A stretch of 64,000 nucleotides of DNA, from assembly GCF_019635935.1 (NCBI RefSeq), contig NZ_JAHBYN010000001.1:3439532-3503531 (forward strand). Reading direction: 5' to 3'. Under the pieces are notes generated by a model. That model ran no database searches and was not told the origin of the DNA. It saw nothing but the letters and a program-made list of their open reading frames with translations. The DNA is from Parvibaculum sp. GTDB taxonomy: Bacteria > Pseudomonadota > Alphaproteobacteria > Parvibaculales > Parvibaculaceae. A program made the position numbers and the translations under genes. Shown here one piece after another: positions 30,301 to 40,069 of this stretch (the first letter of the stretch is position 1; each line of letters opens with the position of its first letter).

Positions 30301-31132
30301 CGGCGCGCCGCGTCGTGCCGCCGGATTTGATCGCGCCGGCCGCCCGGTCGCCGATCTTCAGGAAGCTCATCAGGCCGGACGACTTGCCGCCGCCCGAGAG
30401 TTTTTCGTCCTCGCCGCGCAGGTCCGAGAAGTTGGAGCCGGTGCCCGAGCCGTATTTGAAGAGCCGCGCCTCGCGCACCCAGAGGTCCATGATGCCGTTC
30501 TCGTTGACGAGATCGTCGGCGACGCTCTGGATGAAGCAGGCATGGGGCTGCGGAAACTCATAGGCGCTCTCCGTGCGCGCCGTGACACCCGTTGCGGGGT
30601 CGGTGCGCCAGTGCCCTTGCGCCGGCCCGTCGATGCCATAGGCCCAGTGCAGCCCGGTGTTGAACCATTGCGGGGAATTGGGCGCCGCGATCTGCGCCGC
30701 CAGCATGAAGCGCAGCTCGTCGTAAAAGGCGCGCGCATCTTCCTCGCGGTCGAAATAGCCGCCTTTCCAGCCCCAATAGGCCCAGGCGCCGGCCAGCCGG
30801 TCGAACACCTGGCGCGCATCCATCTCGGGTCCGAAGCGGTCCTCGGGACGCAGCGCCGCCAGCGCCTCGTCGTCGGGCACATGCCGCCACAGGAATTCGG
30901 GAATGCCCTCCTCGGGCAGCTTTTTCAGGACGGCGGCGACACCCGCCTTGCGGAAATATTTCTGCGCCAGCACGTCGCAGGCGACCTGGCTCCATTCGGC
31001 GGGGACCGCGATGTCCTGCAGCCGGAAGACCACCGTACCGTCGGGATTTCGGATTTCGCTGGCCGTCGTGCGGAAGGGGATGCCCTCGTAGGGCGACTGG
31101 CCCTCGACTGTGAAGCAACGCTGGATACGCAT
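27398..31132 (-). CDS. nrdJ: Adenosylcobalamin-dependent (class II) ribonucleotide reductase
   Basis: Reduces ribonucleotides to deoxyribonucleotides with a B12-derived radical, independent of oxygen. The 1244-residue product is of the long class II type. It shows C476 in NPCSE, the finger-loop cysteine expected to carry the thiyl radical, conserved Cys in HACFIQS and TACNLASLN that match the redox pair, and the [12 protein letters not shown] block. The C-terminus has a cysteine-rich zinc-ribbon-like tail ([14 protein letters not shown]), which in this group recharges the active site. I see no B12 riboswitch in its leader. Confidence 0.97.
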   Translation of the reverse strand: MRIQRCFTVEGQSPYEGIPFRTTASEIRNPDGTVVFRLQDIAVPAEWSQVACDVLAQKYFRKAGVAAVLKKLPEEGIPEFLWRHVPDDEALAALRPEDRFGPEMDARQVFDRLAGAWAYWGWKGGYFDREEDARAFYDELRFMLAAQIAAPNSPQWFNTGLHWAYGIDGPAQGHWRTDPATGVTARTESAYEFPQPHACFIQSVADDLVNENGIMDLWVREARLFKYGSGTGSNFSDLRGEDEKLSGGGKSSGLMSFLKIGDRAAGAIKSGGTTRRAAKMVIVDVDHPDIEQFIDWKVTEEQKVAALVTGSKVNRKHLNAIMRACVNCEGDGEDCFDPKKNMALKREIVAARRAHVPENYVQRVIQFAKQGYDEIDFRIYDTDWDSEAYLTVSGQNSNNTVRVTDDFLRAVEDDTEWTLTSRLNGAATKVLPARELWEKIGHAAWASADPGIQFHTTINDWHTCPASGDIRASNPCSEYMFLDDTACNLASLNLMQFREADGRFDVEAFEHAVKLWTIVLEISVLMAQFPSREIAERSFRFRTLGLGFANIGGLLMSCGISYDSDEARALTGAISAVMTGVSYATSAQMAKELGPFAGYAENAEHMLRVMRNHARAAHGLTSAYEGLNVTPVPLDAANCPQADLVDHARAAWDLAVSMGERNGYRNAQATVIAPTGTIGLVMDCDTTGIEPDFALVKFKKLAGGGYFKIINRAVPQALRTLGYDDAAIAAIVDYAVGRGTLADAPGVNHERLRARGFTDEKIEAIEAALATAYDIRFVFNKWQIGEDFCTGVLGLDAEETDNLDFDMLGALGFTKAEIDAANIHVCGTMTLEGAPGLKPEHLAVFDCANPCGRTGTRALSVESHIRMMAAAQPFISGAISKTINMPNAASVEDCKASYMLSWKLALKANALYRDGSKLSQPLSAQLIEDEDDEAEESAVETLVAQPPQERARFVAERGVAQLVEQVKAAEQRRDKLPDRRKGYTQKALVGGHKVYLRTGEYDDGKIGEIFIDMHKEGAAFRSLMNNFAIAISLGLQYGVPLEEYVEAFTFTRFEPAGLVQGNDRIKNATSILDYVFRELAVSYLGRSDLGHVDPKEMAFDAMGDGADEGKAPVPASAVVSPGYTRNAQMGNLYLVRGGAAAVARADVAEAVAAPAMREQTVKAEVMAAGALMRAGNGESFAAVAAGSLSVSASSGGGSSGISRAAEARMKGYEGEACGECGNFTMVRNGTCLKCDTCGGTSGCS

Positions 31133-31485
31133 CTGACCCCCGGTTTCTCGACTTTGCCCATCTGCCCGGCAGACATGGCTTCCCGTTGCGCCGCGCCACC
31201 CGGTTCCGCCACGTTAAGTGGTTGATTCCGTTTGGCTTTCGTCGCCGAGCCGTGGCTCTGTTCGGGTGACCGCCTGTCGCCTGCCTCGCCCCCTTGGGGG
31301 AAGTGAAATCCTAGGGACGATGCCCCCGCGCCGTCAAGCACTCGTCACAAGATATAGACAGGACAGGCCTTCCCGGACGCGACATCTGGGGGAGGGGCCC
31401 TCCGAATCGGCGGTTAACAAAGCGGCAACCCGGAATCGGGTATCAATGTGGGGACTTCTTTACCCAGGAAAGGTGGAGATCCCGC
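31133..31485. promoter_or_regulatory. Divergent region between nrdJ and the response regulator gene
   Basis: This 353-bp stretch must promote nrdJ leftward and the CheY-like gene rightward. TCACAAGATATAGACA at 31345-31360 resembles one half of an NrdR box pair, but no second copy is evident. A small palindrome GAGCCGTGGCTC is at 31247-31258 and a CCCCC/GGGGG pair near 31294. AGGTGGAG at 31471-31478 is the ribosome binding site of the downstream gene. Confidence 0.4.
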
Positions 31486-32010
31486 GTGGGTGAGCTCAGC
31501 AAGGCATTCGGCAAGGAACTGAAGGATCTGCGGGTCCTGCTGGTCGACGACAATGGCAGCATGCGGCTGCTGTTGCGCACCATGCTGAATACGTTCGGCA
31601 TTACCTATCTGCGTCAGGCCCGCGACGGCACCGACGGCCTCACCGAATTGCAGATCTACGACATCGATCTCGTCATTTCCGACTGGGAAATGGAGCCGAT
31701 GAACGGCCGCGAGTTCATTACCCGCGTCCGCGCCGTCGGCAACGAGCCGATGTGCTTCACGCCCATCATCGTGCTGACAGGCCACGCCTCGCGCTCGCTG
31801 ATCGCCGAGGCCTTCGAAATCGGCGCCACGCATCTGCTGGTGAAGCCGGTGACGCCGGCAAGTGTCCTCCACCGCATCGAATGGGTGCTCAACGACGACC
31901 GCGAATTCGAGGTCTCGGGCGGCATCTACCGCCAGCCCATGATCATCCAGGACCGCAACGGCCTGCGCCGCGGCAAGGCCGTCGGCCAGACCACCTGGGC
32001 GATCGAATAA
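31486..32010 (+). CDS. Single-domain CheY-like response regulator
   Basis: A 174-residue receiver protein. The phosphorylation site is D66, with the acidic pair D21-D22, T98 and K120 completing the active site. About 40 residues after the receiver form a C-terminal tail without a DNA-binding domain, so output is probably by protein contact. The start is a GTG at 31486 with AGGTGGAG seven bases upstream. No histidine kinase is nearby, so its partner is elsewhere. Confidence 0.9.
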   Translation: MGELSKAFGKELKDLRVLLVDDNGSMRLLLRTMLNTFGITYLRQARDGTDGLTELQIYDIDLVISDWEMEPMNGREFITRVRAVGNEPMCFTPIIVLTGHASRSLIAEAFEIGATHLLVKPVTPASVLHRIEWVLNDDREFEVSGGIYRQPMIIQDRNGLRRGKAVGQTTWAIE

Positions 32011-32147
32011 GCCCCGGCCCGGACTGGACCGGGCTCCCCCCCGATGTCATATTCTGCCCGTTTTTCGGCCCCTGAATGCCGGAATCGCGTCTAGAATGAC
32101 CGCAAGGCCGCATCCGCCGCCGGCCGCGACCAACGGGATCTGTCTTT

Positions 32148-32558
32148 ATGAGTTTGTTTTCGGAAATTTTCGTCTGGTGGCACGGCCAGACCATGGGTAC
32201 GCGCCTCTACACCTGGCGCAAGGGCCGCCTCATCGGCAGCGACGCGCAGGGCAACCGCTACTATCAGGCCAAGGACGGCGCGGCCATCGACGGCAATGTG
32301 CGCCGCTGGGTGATCTATAACGGCCTGGCCGAAGCCTCGCGCGTGCCGCCCGAATGGCATGGCTGGCTGCATCACACGGTCGACCTGCCGCCCACCGAAG
32401 ACGGCTATGTGCCGCGCGAATGGGAAAAGCCGCATGTGCCGAACCTCACCGGCACCACCCATGCGTGGCGTCCGCAGGGCAGCCTGCACAAGGGCGCGCG
32501 CCGCGCCGGCACGACCGGCGACTACGAGGCATGGCGGCCCGGCCAGACGCCGCGCTGA
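32148..32558 (+). CDS. NADH:ubiquinone oxidoreductase NDUFA12-like subunit
   Basis: A 136-residue protein matching the 17.2 kDa accessory subunit of complex I (NDUFA12/B17.2), found in mitochondria and alphaproteobacteria. Family features seen are the GTRLYTWRKG block, GNRYYQ, RRWVIYNG, and the conserved PPEWHGWLH. It should sit on the cytoplasmic arm of complex I. It opens the conserved run with mlaD and the DUF2155 gene. Confidence 0.94.
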   Translation: MSLFSEIFVWWHGQTMGTRLYTWRKGRLIGSDAQGNRYYQAKDGAAIDGNVRRWVIYNGLAEASRVPPEWHGWLHHTVDLPPTEDGYVPREWEKPHVPNLTGTTHAWRPQGSLHKGARRAGTTGDYEAWRPGQTPR

Positions 32559-32594
32559 CGCCGCCCGCACCGAACCAGATGACCGAGGACTGAC

Positions 32595-33041
32595 ATGCAA
32601 AGCAATCTCGTCGAAACCCTGATCGGCACCATCGTCGTCGCCGTCGCCGCGCTGTTCCTGTTCTACGGCTATACGAGTTCGGGCATGCGCAGCAGTGCCG
32701 GCTACAAGGTCGTCGCGCAGTTCAGTGCCGTCGGCGGCCTCGCCAACGGTTCGGATGTCCGCCTCTCGGGCATCAAGATCGGCACCGTCGTTTCGCAGCG
32801 CCTGAACGCGGAAACCTATCAGGCGGTCGTCACGCTCGACCTGGCGCGCGACGTCAAGATACCCGACGACACCAGCGCCAAGATCGCCAGCGACGGTCTG
32901 CTCGGCGGCAGCTATGTGTCGCTGACGCCCGGCGGCAGCCCCGACTACCTGACCGATGGCGGCGAGATCATGTTCACGCAAGGCGCCGTCGATCTGATGA
33001 GCCTGATCGGTCAGGCCGTCTTCTCCGCGGGCGGCGAATAG
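32595..33041 (+). CDS. mlaD: Outer membrane lipid asymmetry protein MlaD
   Basis: A 148-residue protein with an N-terminal transmembrane anchor (about 8-27) and one MCE domain (about 36-115) that forms a hexameric ring on the MlaFEDB phospholipid transporter. The core MCE blocks are visible, for example GGLANGSDVRLSGIKIG. The other Mla genes are not in this window. It starts 36 bp after the NDUFA12-like gene and is probably in its operon. Confidence 0.92.
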   Translation: MQSNLVETLIGTIVVAVAALFLFYGYTSSGMRSSAGYKVVAQFSAVGGLANGSDVRLSGIKIGTVVSQRLNAETYQAVVTLDLARDVKIPDDTSAKIASDGLLGGSYVSLTPGGSPDYLTDGGEIMFTQGAVDLMSLIGQAVFSAGGE

Positions 33042-33070
33042 GCTTTCGAGCGCCCCACAGGAAAAACGCG

Positions 33071-33484
33071 ATGCGTCTTGTTGCATTTCCGGCTCTCTGC
33101 GCCGCCATCGCCGCGATGCTGACTTTCGCGGCGCCGGCCCATGCCGAGAAATATCCGGTCGCCGTTTTCAGCGGCCTCGACAAGATCACCGCCCGCGTTA
33201 CGAGCTTCGCCGTCACGGCCGGCGTGCCGCATCGATACGGCGCGCTCGAGGTGACGGTGCGCGCCTGCGACAAGGCGCCGCCCGAAGAGCCGCCGCAAAC
33301 TTCGGCCTATGTCGAAGTGCATCAGGTCGATCCGGGCACCGGCGAGGTGCAGCCGCATGCGATCTTCAAGGGCTGGATGTTCGCCGAAAGCCCCGGCCTC
33401 AACGCGCTCGAACACCCGGTCTACGATTTGTGGGTGACCGATTGCAGGAATTCGAGCGGCGGCGCGCCTTCGGGCAACGAATAG
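33071..33484 (+). CDS. Exported DUF2155 protein
   Basis: A 137-residue protein with a Sec signal peptide (about 1-25, cleavage after AHA) and a DUF2155 domain, including two Cys residues (RACDKAPP and VTDCRN) that may form a disulphide. The function is unknown. In alphaproteobacteria it usually lies between the NDUFA12-like gene and aat, as here. Its last 64 bases overlap the 3' end of aat, which is on the opposite strand. Confidence 0.88.
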   Translation: MRLVAFPALCAAIAAMLTFAAPAHAEKYPVAVFSGLDKITARVTSFAVTAGVPHRYGALEVTVRACDKAPPEEPPQTSAYVEVHQVDPGTGEVQPHAIFKGWMFAESPGLNALEHPVYDLWVTDCRNSSGGAPSGNE

Positions 33485-34071
33485 AAATCCGCCTGTTCCG
33501 CCGTCGCCTCGAAAAGCCGTGCGCGATAAGCGTCGCGTGAAATCTCGACAGCGCCGAACTGTTGCAGATGCTCCGTCACGAATTGCGTGTCGAGCAGCCG
33601 GTAGCCGCCGGCGACAAGCCGCGCCACGAGATGCACCAGCGCCACCTTGCTGGCGTCGGTCTCGCGGCTGAACATGCTTTCGCCGAAAAACGCCGCGCCG
33701 ATCGAAACCCCGTAAAGCCCGCCGGCAAGCCGCCCCTCGCGCCACGCTTCCACCGAATGCGCGTGGCCGCGTTCATGCAGCTCGCAATAAAGCGCAACGA
33801 TGCGGTCGTTGATCCATGTGCCCTCGCGATCGGGTCCCGCATCGGCGCAACCGAGCATGACCTCGCGAAACGCGGTGTCGATGCGGATATCGAAAGTGCC
33901 GGCGCGGACGCGGCGGCGCAGACGTTTGGGGACATGGAAGGCGTCGAGCGGCAGGATGCCGCGCTTCTCGGGGTCGATCCAGTAGAGCTCCGGATCGTCG
34001 CGCGATTCCGCCATCGGGAACACGCCGTAGGAATAGGCGCGCAACAGCACATCGGCGTCGATATCGCTCAT
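33421..34071 (-). CDS. aat: Leucyl/phenylalanyl-tRNA--protein transferase
   Basis: Adds Leu or Phe from aminoacyl-tRNA to N-terminal Arg or Lys, marking proteins for ClpAP degradation by the N-degron pathway. The 216-residue product has the family start ([14 protein letters not shown]), the [13 protein letters not shown] block and [19 protein letters not shown], and ends with the normal LEFLQSVT. Its 3' end overlaps the convergent DUF2155 gene by 64 bp, and both ends look genuine. Confidence 0.96.
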   Translation of the reverse strand: MSDIDADVLLRAYSYGVFPMAESRDDPELYWIDPEKRGILPLDAFHVPKRLRRRVRAGTFDIRIDTAFREVMLGCADAGPDREGTWINDRIVALYCELHERGHAHSVEAWREGRLAGGLYGVSIGAAFFGESMFSRETDASKVALVHLVARLVAGGYRLLDTQFVTEHLQQFGAVEISRDAYRARLFEATAEQADFYSLPEGAPPLEFLQSVTHKS

Positions 34072-34119
34072 GGCCGTCCGTCCGCGTCAACCCCGGCGCG
34101 CGCGCAAGGCTCGGCGGCG

Positions 34120-35463
34120 TCAGGATTGCTTCTTGAGAAAATCTTCAAGCCAGTGAATGTGGTATTCGCCGTTCATGAAATCCGGCTCGTTGACGAGTTC
34201 CTGGAACAGCGGGATCGTCGTCTTGATGCCGTCGATGACGAATTCGTGCAGCGTGCGGCGAAGGCGCATCAGGCATTCGTTGCGGTTGCGCCCATGCACC
34301 ACGAGCTTGCCGATCAGGCTGTCGTAATAGGGCGGGATGCGGTAGCCCGAATAGGCCGCGCTGTCGACGCGCACACCGAGCCCGCCCGGCGTGTGAAAAT
34401 CCTTGATCGTGCCGGGCGAGGGCGTGAAGGTCTTCGGGTCCTCGGCATTGATGCGGCATTCGATGGCGTGGCCCGAAAAGGTCACGTCGTCTTGCGTGAA
34501 GCTCATTTCGAGCCCGGCCGCGATGCGGATCTGCTCGCGCACGATGTCGATGCCGGTGACGGCCTCGGTGATCGGATGCTCGACCTGCAGGCGCGTGTTC
34601 ATTTCGATGAAATAGAACTCGCCATCCTCATAGAGAAACTCGATTGTGCCGACGCCGAGATAGCCGAGCTTGCCGATGGCGTCGCGCACGATGTCGCCGA
34701 TCTTCTGGCGCTGTTCAGCGTTGAGGGCGGGGGAGGGGCATTCCTCCAGCACCTTCTGGTGGCGCCGCTGCAGCGAACAGTCGCGCTCGCCCAGATGCGC
34801 GACATTGCCATGCGCATCGGCGATGATCTGCATTTCGATGTGGCGCGGCTGGCCGAGATATTTTTCCATGTAGAGCGCGTCGTCGCCGAAGGCGGCTTTC
34901 GCTTCCGACCGCGCGGTCGAGAGTGCGCCGGACATTTCCTCGCGCGAGCGCGCCACCTTCATGCCGCGTCCGCCGCCGCCCGCCGCCGCTTTCACGAGCA
35001 CGGGGTATCCGGTTTCCTCGGCCACCTTGTAGGCCTGCTCGTCGGTGGTGATGGCGCCGTCGGAACCCGGCACACACGGAATGCCGAGCGAACGCGCGGT
35101 GGTCTTCGCCTGGATCTTGTCGCCCATCAGGCGGATATGGTCGCCGCTCGGCCCGATAAAGGTGATGCCATGCGCCTTCAATATGTCGGCGAACTTGGCG
35201 TTCTCGGACAGGAACCCGTAGCCCGGATGCACGGCGTCGGCGCCGGTGATCTCGCAGGCCGAAATGATCGCCGGAATGTTGAGGTAGCTTTCGCTGGCCT
35301 GCGGCGGCCCGATGCAGACGCTTTCGTTGGCGAGCCGCACATGCATCGCGTCGGCATCCGCCGTCGAATGCACGGCAACCGTCTTGATGCCCATTTCGCG
35401 GCAGGCACGGTGAATGCGCAGCGCGATCTCGCCGCGGTTTGCAATGAGGACCTTTTCGAACAT
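34120..35463 (-). CDS. accC: Acetyl-CoA carboxylase, biotin carboxylase subunit
   Basis: Carboxylates biotin on BCCP with ATP and bicarbonate, the first step of fatty acid synthesis. The 447-residue product is full length, with the ATP-grasp glycine loop GGGGRGMKV near residue 165, HIEMQIIAD and the [14 protein letters not shown] signature near 290. accB lies 18 bp upstream on the same strand, so aroQ-accB-accC form one probable operon. Confidence 0.98.
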   Translation of the reverse strand: MFEKVLIANRGEIALRIHRACREMGIKTVAVHSTADADAMHVRLANESVCIGPPQASESYLNIPAIISACEITGADAVHPGYGFLSENAKFADILKAHGITFIGPSGDHIRLMGDKIQAKTTARSLGIPCVPGSDGAITTDEQAYKVAEETGYPVLVKAAAGGGGRGMKVARSREEMSGALSTARSEAKAAFGDDALYMEKYLGQPRHIEMQIIADAHGNVAHLGERDCSLQRRHQKVLEECPSPALNAEQRQKIGDIVRDAIGKLGYLGVGTIEFLYEDGEFYFIEMNTRLQVEHPITEAVTGIDIVREQIRIAAGLEMSFTQDDVTFSGHAIECRINAEDPKTFTPSPGTIKDFHTPGGLGVRVDSAAYSGYRIPPYYDSLIGKLVVHGRNRNECLMRLRRTLHEFVIDGIKTTIPLFQELVNEPDFMNGEYHIHWLEDFLKKQS

Positions 35464-35481
35464 CGCGCGCGCCCGGCCCGC

Positions 35482-35979
35482 TTATTCGATCACGAGAAGC
35501 GGTTCGCCGAATTCGACCGGCTGTCCGTCTTCCACGAGGATCGCACTCACCTTGCCCGAGCGCGGGGCGGGAATGTGGTTCATGGTCTTCATCGCCTCGA
35601 TGATGAGGACCGTCTGGCCTTCCTTCACCGTCGAGCCGATGGTGACGAAAGGCGGTGTGCCGGGCTCGGCCGCGAGATAGGCCGTGCCGACCATCGGCGA
35701 GGCGACGGCGCCGGGATGCGACGCGGCGTCGGCCGGCGCGGGCGCCGCCGATGCGGTGGCGGCGGGCGCGACCGAAGGCGCGGGCGCGAAATGCGCCGAC
35801 ACCTGTTGCACCTGCCGCGACACGCGCAGCTTCAGATTGTCCGTCTCGATCTCGATTTCGCTGAGCTCGGTCTCCTTGAGGAGAGCGGCCAGTTGCCGGA
35901 TCAGTTCCTGATCGACGCCCGATTTGCTCATCTCGTTCTTCTTGCTTCCGTTTTTGCCGGTGGGGCGGGGTGTTGCCAC
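35482..35979 (-). CDS. accB: Biotin carboxyl carrier protein of acetyl-CoA carboxylase
   Basis: Carries the carboxybiotin between AccC and the carboxyltransferase. The 165-residue product has a variable N-terminus, a Pro-Ala-rich linker (about 65-90) and the C-terminal biotinyl domain with the attachment lysine K131 in EAMKTMN. The start is set at a GTG at 35979; an in-frame ATG at 35931 (MSKSGVDQ) is nearly as good and closer to the length of some homologues. It is 12 bp after aroQ. Confidence 0.95.
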   Translation of the reverse strand: MATPRPTGKNGSKKNEMSKSGVDQELIRQLAALLKETELSEIEIETDNLKLRVSRQVQQVSAHFAPAPSVAPAATASAAPAPADAASHPGAVASPMVGTAYLAAEPGTPPFVTIGSTVKEGQTVLIIEAMKTMNHIPAPRSGKVSAILVEDGQPVEFGEPLLVIE

Positions 35980-35991
35980 GTCGCTTGTTCC

Positions 35992-36450
35992 CTAAATCTT
36001 CGAATGGATCGCTTCGAGCGCCAGCGCATAACCGATGGTGCCGAGCCCGCAGATGACGCCGGTGGCGACCGGCGAGATCGTCGAATGATGCCGGAAGCTT
36101 TCGCGCTTGTAGACATTGGAGATGTGGACCTCGACAACCGGAATGTCGAGCGTCGCCAGCGCGTCGTGAATGGCAATCGAAGTGTGCGAATAGGCGCCGG
36201 CGTTGAGGATCACGGCGCTGGCTTTCACCCGCGCCTCCTGAATCCAGTCCACAAGCTCGCCCTCATGGTTCGACTGCCGGCAATCGACGGCGAGGCCGAG
36301 GGACTTCGCCTTCGCCTTCACCTGTTTCTCGATTTCGGCCAGCGTCGTCGAGCCATAGATTTCCGGCTCCCGCTGGCCGAGCAGGTTGAGGTTCGGCCCG
36401 TTGAGGACGAACACCGGCTTCGAGGCCTTGCTGGAGCTTGATTTTGCCAT
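35992..36450 (-). CDS. aroQ: Type II 3-dehydroquinate dehydratase
   Basis: Third step of the shikimate pathway, dodecameric class II enzyme. The 152-residue product has the family signature LNGPNLNLLGQREPEIYG, with the catalytic Tyr in that block, the SNHEGELVDWIQ block and ILNAGAYSHTSIA. It heads the probable aroQ-accB-accC transcript. Confidence 0.97.
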   Translation of the reverse strand: MAKSSSSKASKPVFVLNGPNLNLLGQREPEIYGSTTLAEIEKQVKAKAKSLGLAVDCRQSNHEGELVDWIQEARVKASAVILNAGAYSHTSIAIHDALATLDIPVVEVHISNVYKRESFRHHSTISPVATGVICGLGTIGYALALEAIHSKI

Positions 36451-36721
36451 GCGGTCGGGCGGGCTTTCTGGCGGCTTCTGTGACGCGTCGCGGGAGATGC
36501 GGCTTTCCGTAAACCCCGGGGGCGCGAGGCTCAGGCTCTAGGGCCGCAAATAGGCGAAATTGTGGTCCCCGCCGCGACCTCTCATATCCCCGAATCGCGG
36601 CGTCTCTTTATACGCAATGCGCGGGGCCTGTAAAAGGCTTGGGGATGGGCGGACGCCCGCCTTGAAGTCGGCTCCCCTCTCACCCATTATCCGGGCGAAC
36701 GGCAAAGGCGTTAACGACGGC

Positions 36722-36922
36722 ATGAAACTGACGGTGAACGGCGAATTGCGGGAGGTCGAGGGCCCGCTGACGGTGCTCGGCCTGATCGGCAAGCTGGGCC
36801 TGCCCGCCGCCAAGATCGCCGTCGAGCGCAACCTCGAAATCGTGCCGCGCTCGGCCTATGGCGAGGTGGCGCTGAGGGACGGCGACCGCCTGGAGATCGT
36901 GAATTTTGTCGGCGGCGGATAA
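36722..36922 (+). CDS. thiS: Sulfur carrier protein ThiS
   Basis: A 66-residue ubiquitin-fold protein that carries thiocarboxylate sulfur for the thiazole ring of thiamine. It ends with the required Gly-Gly (VNFVGGG), and MKLTVNGELREVEG fits the family start. The ATG at 36722 is preferred; the frame stays open upstream but without resemblance. thiG follows 15 bp downstream. I looked for a TPP riboswitch in its leader and saw none. Confidence 0.93.
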   Translation: MKLTVNGELREVEGPLTVLGLIGKLGLPAAKIAVERNLEIVPRSAYGEVALRDGDRLEIVNFVGGG

Positions 36923-36937
36923 GCAGGAGTGGTTCGA

Positions 36938-37747
36938 GTGACGGAAGCAGCCAAGCGCATCGAAACGGCGAACGCGGACGACGATCCCTTCATCGTCGCC
37001 GGACGCCGGCTGAAATCGCGCCTGATCGTCGGCACCGGCAAATATAAAGACCTCGCCGAGAATGCCGCGGCGGTGGAAGCCGCCGGCGCCGAAATCGTCA
37101 CGGTCGCGGTCCGCCGCGTCAACGTCACCAATCCGAACGAGCCGATGCTCGTCGACTTCATCGACCCGAAGAAAGTCATCTACCTGCCCAACACGGCGGG
37201 CTGCTACACCGCCGAAGACGCCGTGCGCACGCTTCGTCTCGCTCGGGAAGCGGGCGGCTGGAACCTCGTCAAGCTCGAAGTGCTGGGCGACAAGAAGACG
37301 CTCTATCCCGACATGGTGGAAACGCTGCGCGCGGCGCAAGCGCTGCTGAAGGACGGCTTCGAGGTGATGGTCTATTGCACCGACGATCCGATCATGGCGA
37401 AGAAACTGGAAGAGATGGGTTGCTGCGCGATCATGCCGCTCGCCGCCCCCATCGGCTCCGGCCTCGGCATCCAGAACCCGATCAACATTCGGCTCATCGT
37501 CGAACAGTCGAAAGTCCCGGTACTGGTCGACGCCGGCGTCGGCACGGCGTCCGACGCCGCCGTGGCGATGGAACTCGGCTGCGACGGCGTGCTGATGAAC
37601 ACGGCAATCGCCGAAGCGAAAGACCCGATCAAGATGGCGCGGGCGATGAAACTCGCGGTGGAGGCGGGGCGGCTCGCTTATCTGGCGGGGCGTATGCCGA
37701 AGAAGCTCTACGCCGATCCGTCATCGCCGATGGGCGGGCTGATTTAG
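36938..37747 (+). CDS. thiG: Thiazole synthase
   Basis: Builds the thiazole phosphate of thiamine from deoxyxylulose phosphate, dehydroglycine and ThiS-thiocarboxylate. The 269-residue TIM barrel shows the Schiff-base Lys in [10 protein letters not shown], the [12 protein letters not shown] block and [20 protein letters not shown]. The start is set at the GTG at 36938, because AGGAG ends eight bases before it, while the GTG at 36929 overlaps that site. Convergent with the DsbA-like gene, overlapping by four bases. Confidence 0.96.
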   Translation: MTEAAKRIETANADDDPFIVAGRRLKSRLIVGTGKYKDLAENAAAVEAAGAEIVTVAVRRVNVTNPNEPMLVDFIDPKKVIYLPNTAGCYTAEDAVRTLRLAREAGGWNLVKLEVLGDKKTLYPDMVETLRAAQALLKDGFEVMVYCTDDPIMAKKLEEMGCCAIMPLAAPIGSGLGIQNPINIRLIVEQSKVPVLVDAGVGTASDAAVAMELGCDGVLMNTAIAEAKDPIKMARAMKLAVEAGRLAYLAGRMPKKLYADPSSPMGGLI

Positions 37748-38493
37748 CGCCCCGCGCGCGCTTCTGCGACCACCCGCGTCAGCCGTTCCTTGTCGACAGC
37801 GCCGGGCAGCATTTCGCCGCCGATGATGAAGGCCGGCGTGCCCTCGATGCCGAGCGCTTCGGCGAGCGCGTAGTGGCGGCTGAAAATATCCATCAGCTTC
37901 GGGTCTTCCATGTCCTTCTTCAGCTTCGGCCCGTTGAGCCCGGCCTTGGCTGCTATCTCCATCAGCGCCTTTTCGGTGAGCTGTCCTTCATGTTCGAAAA
38001 TCGCCCGGTGCATTTCGATGTAGCGGCCCTGTTTGCGCGCCGCGAGCGCGGCCTTGGCGGCGTCGAGCGCGCGCGGCCCGAGAATGGGGAACTCTTTCAG
38101 GATCAGCCGGATATTGCCGTCGGCATCGACGAAATCCATCAGCGGCTGGAAGCTGCGCTTGCAGTGGCCGCAGGTGTAGTCGAAGAATTCGACAATGGTG
38201 ACGTCGCCCTTCGGATTGCCATAGGTGTAGTCGTCGGGGTCGTCATAGATCGCGGCGCGGCGCGCTTCGATGGCGGCACGCTGTTCGGCCTGCGCCTCGG
38301 CCTGGTGCCGCTCCTCCAGCGTGTGCAGCGCCTCGAGCACGATCTCGGGATTGGTGCGGATATAGTCGCGCACGATTTCCTCGATGGCCGCGCGGTCGGC
38401 GGCGCCGAGCCGCGCCGTTTCAGCCGATGCCGCCACCGGAAACAGCAGGGCGAGCGCAACAACGAGACAGGGCAGGGAGCGGACAAGAGGCAT
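37744..38493 (-). CDS. Periplasmic DsbA-family thioredoxin-fold protein
   Basis: A 249-residue protein with a Sec signal peptide (about 1-24). It has a long helical N-terminal part (25-90) and then a DsbA-like domain with the redox pair C108-C111 (CGHC) and a cis-Pro region (GIEGTPAF). The layout resembles ScsC/BdbD-type disulphide proteins, oxidase or isomerase. It starts 48 bp after the M48 protease gene in the same direction, so the two periplasmic quality-control genes may be co-expressed. Confidence 0.9.
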   Translation of the reverse strand: MPLVRSLPCLVVALALLFPVAASAETARLGAADRAAIEEIVRDYIRTNPEIVLEALHTLEERHQAEAQAEQRAAIEARRAAIYDDPDDYTYGNPKGDVTIVEFFDYTCGHCKRSFQPLMDFVDADGNIRLILKEFPILGPRALDAAKAALAARKQGRYIEMHRAIFEHEGQLTEKALMEIAAKAGLNGPKLKKDMEDPKLMDIFSRHYALAEALGIEGTPAFIIGGEMLPGAVDKERLTRVVAEARAGR

Positions 38494-38541
38494 CGGATTC
38501 TTTCGTGATGGATGTCGACGGGAGAATGTTGGGCGCGCGCC

Positions 38542-39885
38542 TCAGCCGCGCTGCGGATCGGCCTGGATCGCGATGTCCTGCGCCCGCAGCCATTCGGGCG
38601 AACCTTGCGGCAGGTTTTTCGCTGCCCGCCCCGCATGCATCTTCGCCTCCTTCACGCGGCCGAGCGCATTGTAATACTGCGCCGTCGCCAGTTCCGCCAT
38701 GCCGATCTGGTTGAGGCGGCCATAGGCGATGGAGAGCTGATAGTAGCCGAAGGGCTGCGACGCGCCGCGCGTGCCGGTGAGGAGATGCGGAATGGCGGCG
38801 CGGGCGTTTTCCTCGCCGTCGCGTCCGAGCAGCGCCCGCCCGAGCCCGAGATGAAGCTGCGCGTCGTCGGGCTTCAGATCCACAGACTGGCGATAGGACG
38901 TCACCGCCTCCTCGATCTTGCCGCTCTCGAAGAGAATCTGCCCCTTCACCTCGTGGATATAGGGGTTCTTCGGATCGCTCTCGAGCAGCGGGTCGATCTC
39001 GGTCAGCGCTTCGGAAAGCGCGCCGGTGCGATGATAGGCGACCGAACGCGCATAGCGCGCATAGTCGCTCTTGTCGGATGCGGGATAGCGGTTGAAGACG
39101 ATGTTCGGTTCGTCGAGAAACCCGTGCAGCTTCGCCTGCACCATCTTGAAGCGATGAATTTCTTCCGGCGGCAGTTCGCGCTCGAAATAGGGCGAGGCCT
39201 TCACCCGCTCCTCAAGCGCATTGTAGCGCGCCGCCGACATCGGATGCGAACGCGCGAACGGGTCCTGCCGTTCTTCCGAAAGCATTTCCTGGTCGCGCAT
39301 CGATGCGAACAGGTCGAGCATGCCCTGGCCCGACAGGCCGGCGCGTTGCAGGTAGCTGGCGCCCGCCTGGTCGGCGCTTGCTTCCTGTTCGCGCGTATAG
39401 GCAAAGAAGCCGCGCTGCGCGAGGTGCTGCCCGCCCAGGATCAGCGCCATGCCGGCATCGCCCTGTCCGGCCGCGATGGCGCCGACGCCGAGGATCATGG
39501 AAGCGATCATCGGCACCTGAAGCGTCGCCATGTGCTCGCGCCGCTGCACCAGATGCCCGCCCGCCATGTGACCGATTTCGTGCGCCATCACGCCGATCAG
39601 CTCGCCGGGCGAGTCGACGATGGTAATGAGGCCGGTGTGATAGAACATCTGCTGGCCTTCGGCGACGAAGGCATTGAGACGGCGGTCGTTGACGAGGTGA
39701 ATCTTCACCGCCGCCGGATCGAGCCCCGCAACCTTCAGAAGCGGGTCGGCATAGTCCCGCAGCATGTTCTCGGTTTCGGCATCGCTGACGATCGCGATAC
39801 CTTGTGCGGCGGCCGTATTTGCGGCACCGATGGCCAGCGCGGCGCAAAGGGCCAGCAGCGGGCCGAAAGGCGATTTCGATCTCAT
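38542..39885 (-). CDS. M48 metalloprotease with TPR repeats, BepA-like
   Basis: A 447-residue exported zinc protease with a Sec signal peptide (about 1-28). The HEIGH zinc motif has H102, E103 and H106. The C-terminal half has TPR-type helical repeats (about 290-410), as in the BepA family that degrades or assists outer-membrane LptD assembly. The ATG at 39885 has GAGGGA seven bases upstream; an ATG at 39915 is further up. The DsbA-like gene follows, which fits a shared role in outer-membrane protein maturation. Confidence 0.92.
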   Translation of the reverse strand: MRSKSPFGPLLALCAALAIGAANTAAAQGIAIVSDAETENMLRDYADPLLKVAGLDPAAVKIHLVNDRRLNAFVAEGQQMFYHTGLITIVDSPGELIGVMAHEIGHMAGGHLVQRREHMATLQVPMIASMILGVGAIAAGQGDAGMALILGGQHLAQRGFFAYTREQEASADQAGASYLQRAGLSGQGMLDLFASMRDQEMLSEERQDPFARSHPMSAARYNALEERVKASPYFERELPPEEIHRFKMVQAKLHGFLDEPNIVFNRYPASDKSDYARYARSVAYHRTGALSEALTEIDPLLESDPKNPYIHEVKGQILFESGKIEEAVTSYRQSVDLKPDDAQLHLGLGRALLGRDGEENARAAIPHLLTGTRGASQPFGYYQLSIAYGRLNQIGMAELATAQYYNALGRVKEAKMHAGRAAKNLPQGSPEWLRAQDIAIQADPQRG

Positions 39886-40069
39886 AGGGCGATCCCTCAT
39901 ACGCTTCACTGGCATTTCCGGTTGTCCGGGCGCGTTGACGGTGGTGTTCCGGCGCGCTTAAACGGTAGGTATGGGTCGGCACGCCGTCAATCTTGTCCCG
40001 CCCCACGCGGGACAAACGGCCATGACGCCGGATTCCGTCGGAATCGGGCAAATGAAGGAAACAATGGGA

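Noticed and set aside
27335..31225. Open frame of about 1300 codons on the plus strand opposite nrdJ.
   Set aside because: It is the antisense shadow of nrdJ in high-GC codon bias. It has no family resemblance and is rich in Arg, His and Ala as shadows are.
31133..31485. B12 riboswitch upstream of nrdJ.
   Set aside because: I looked for the B12 box and the conserved junction bases on the minus strand and saw neither. A single half-site resembling an NrdR box was not enough to call.
33562..36441. Open frame of about 960 codons opposite aat, accC, accB and aroQ.
   Set aside because: It runs antisense through four well-supported genes and shows shadow composition without domains.
36451..36721. 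TPP riboswitch upstream of thiS-thiG.
   Set aside because: The CTGAGA and later conserved elements of the THI box are absent.
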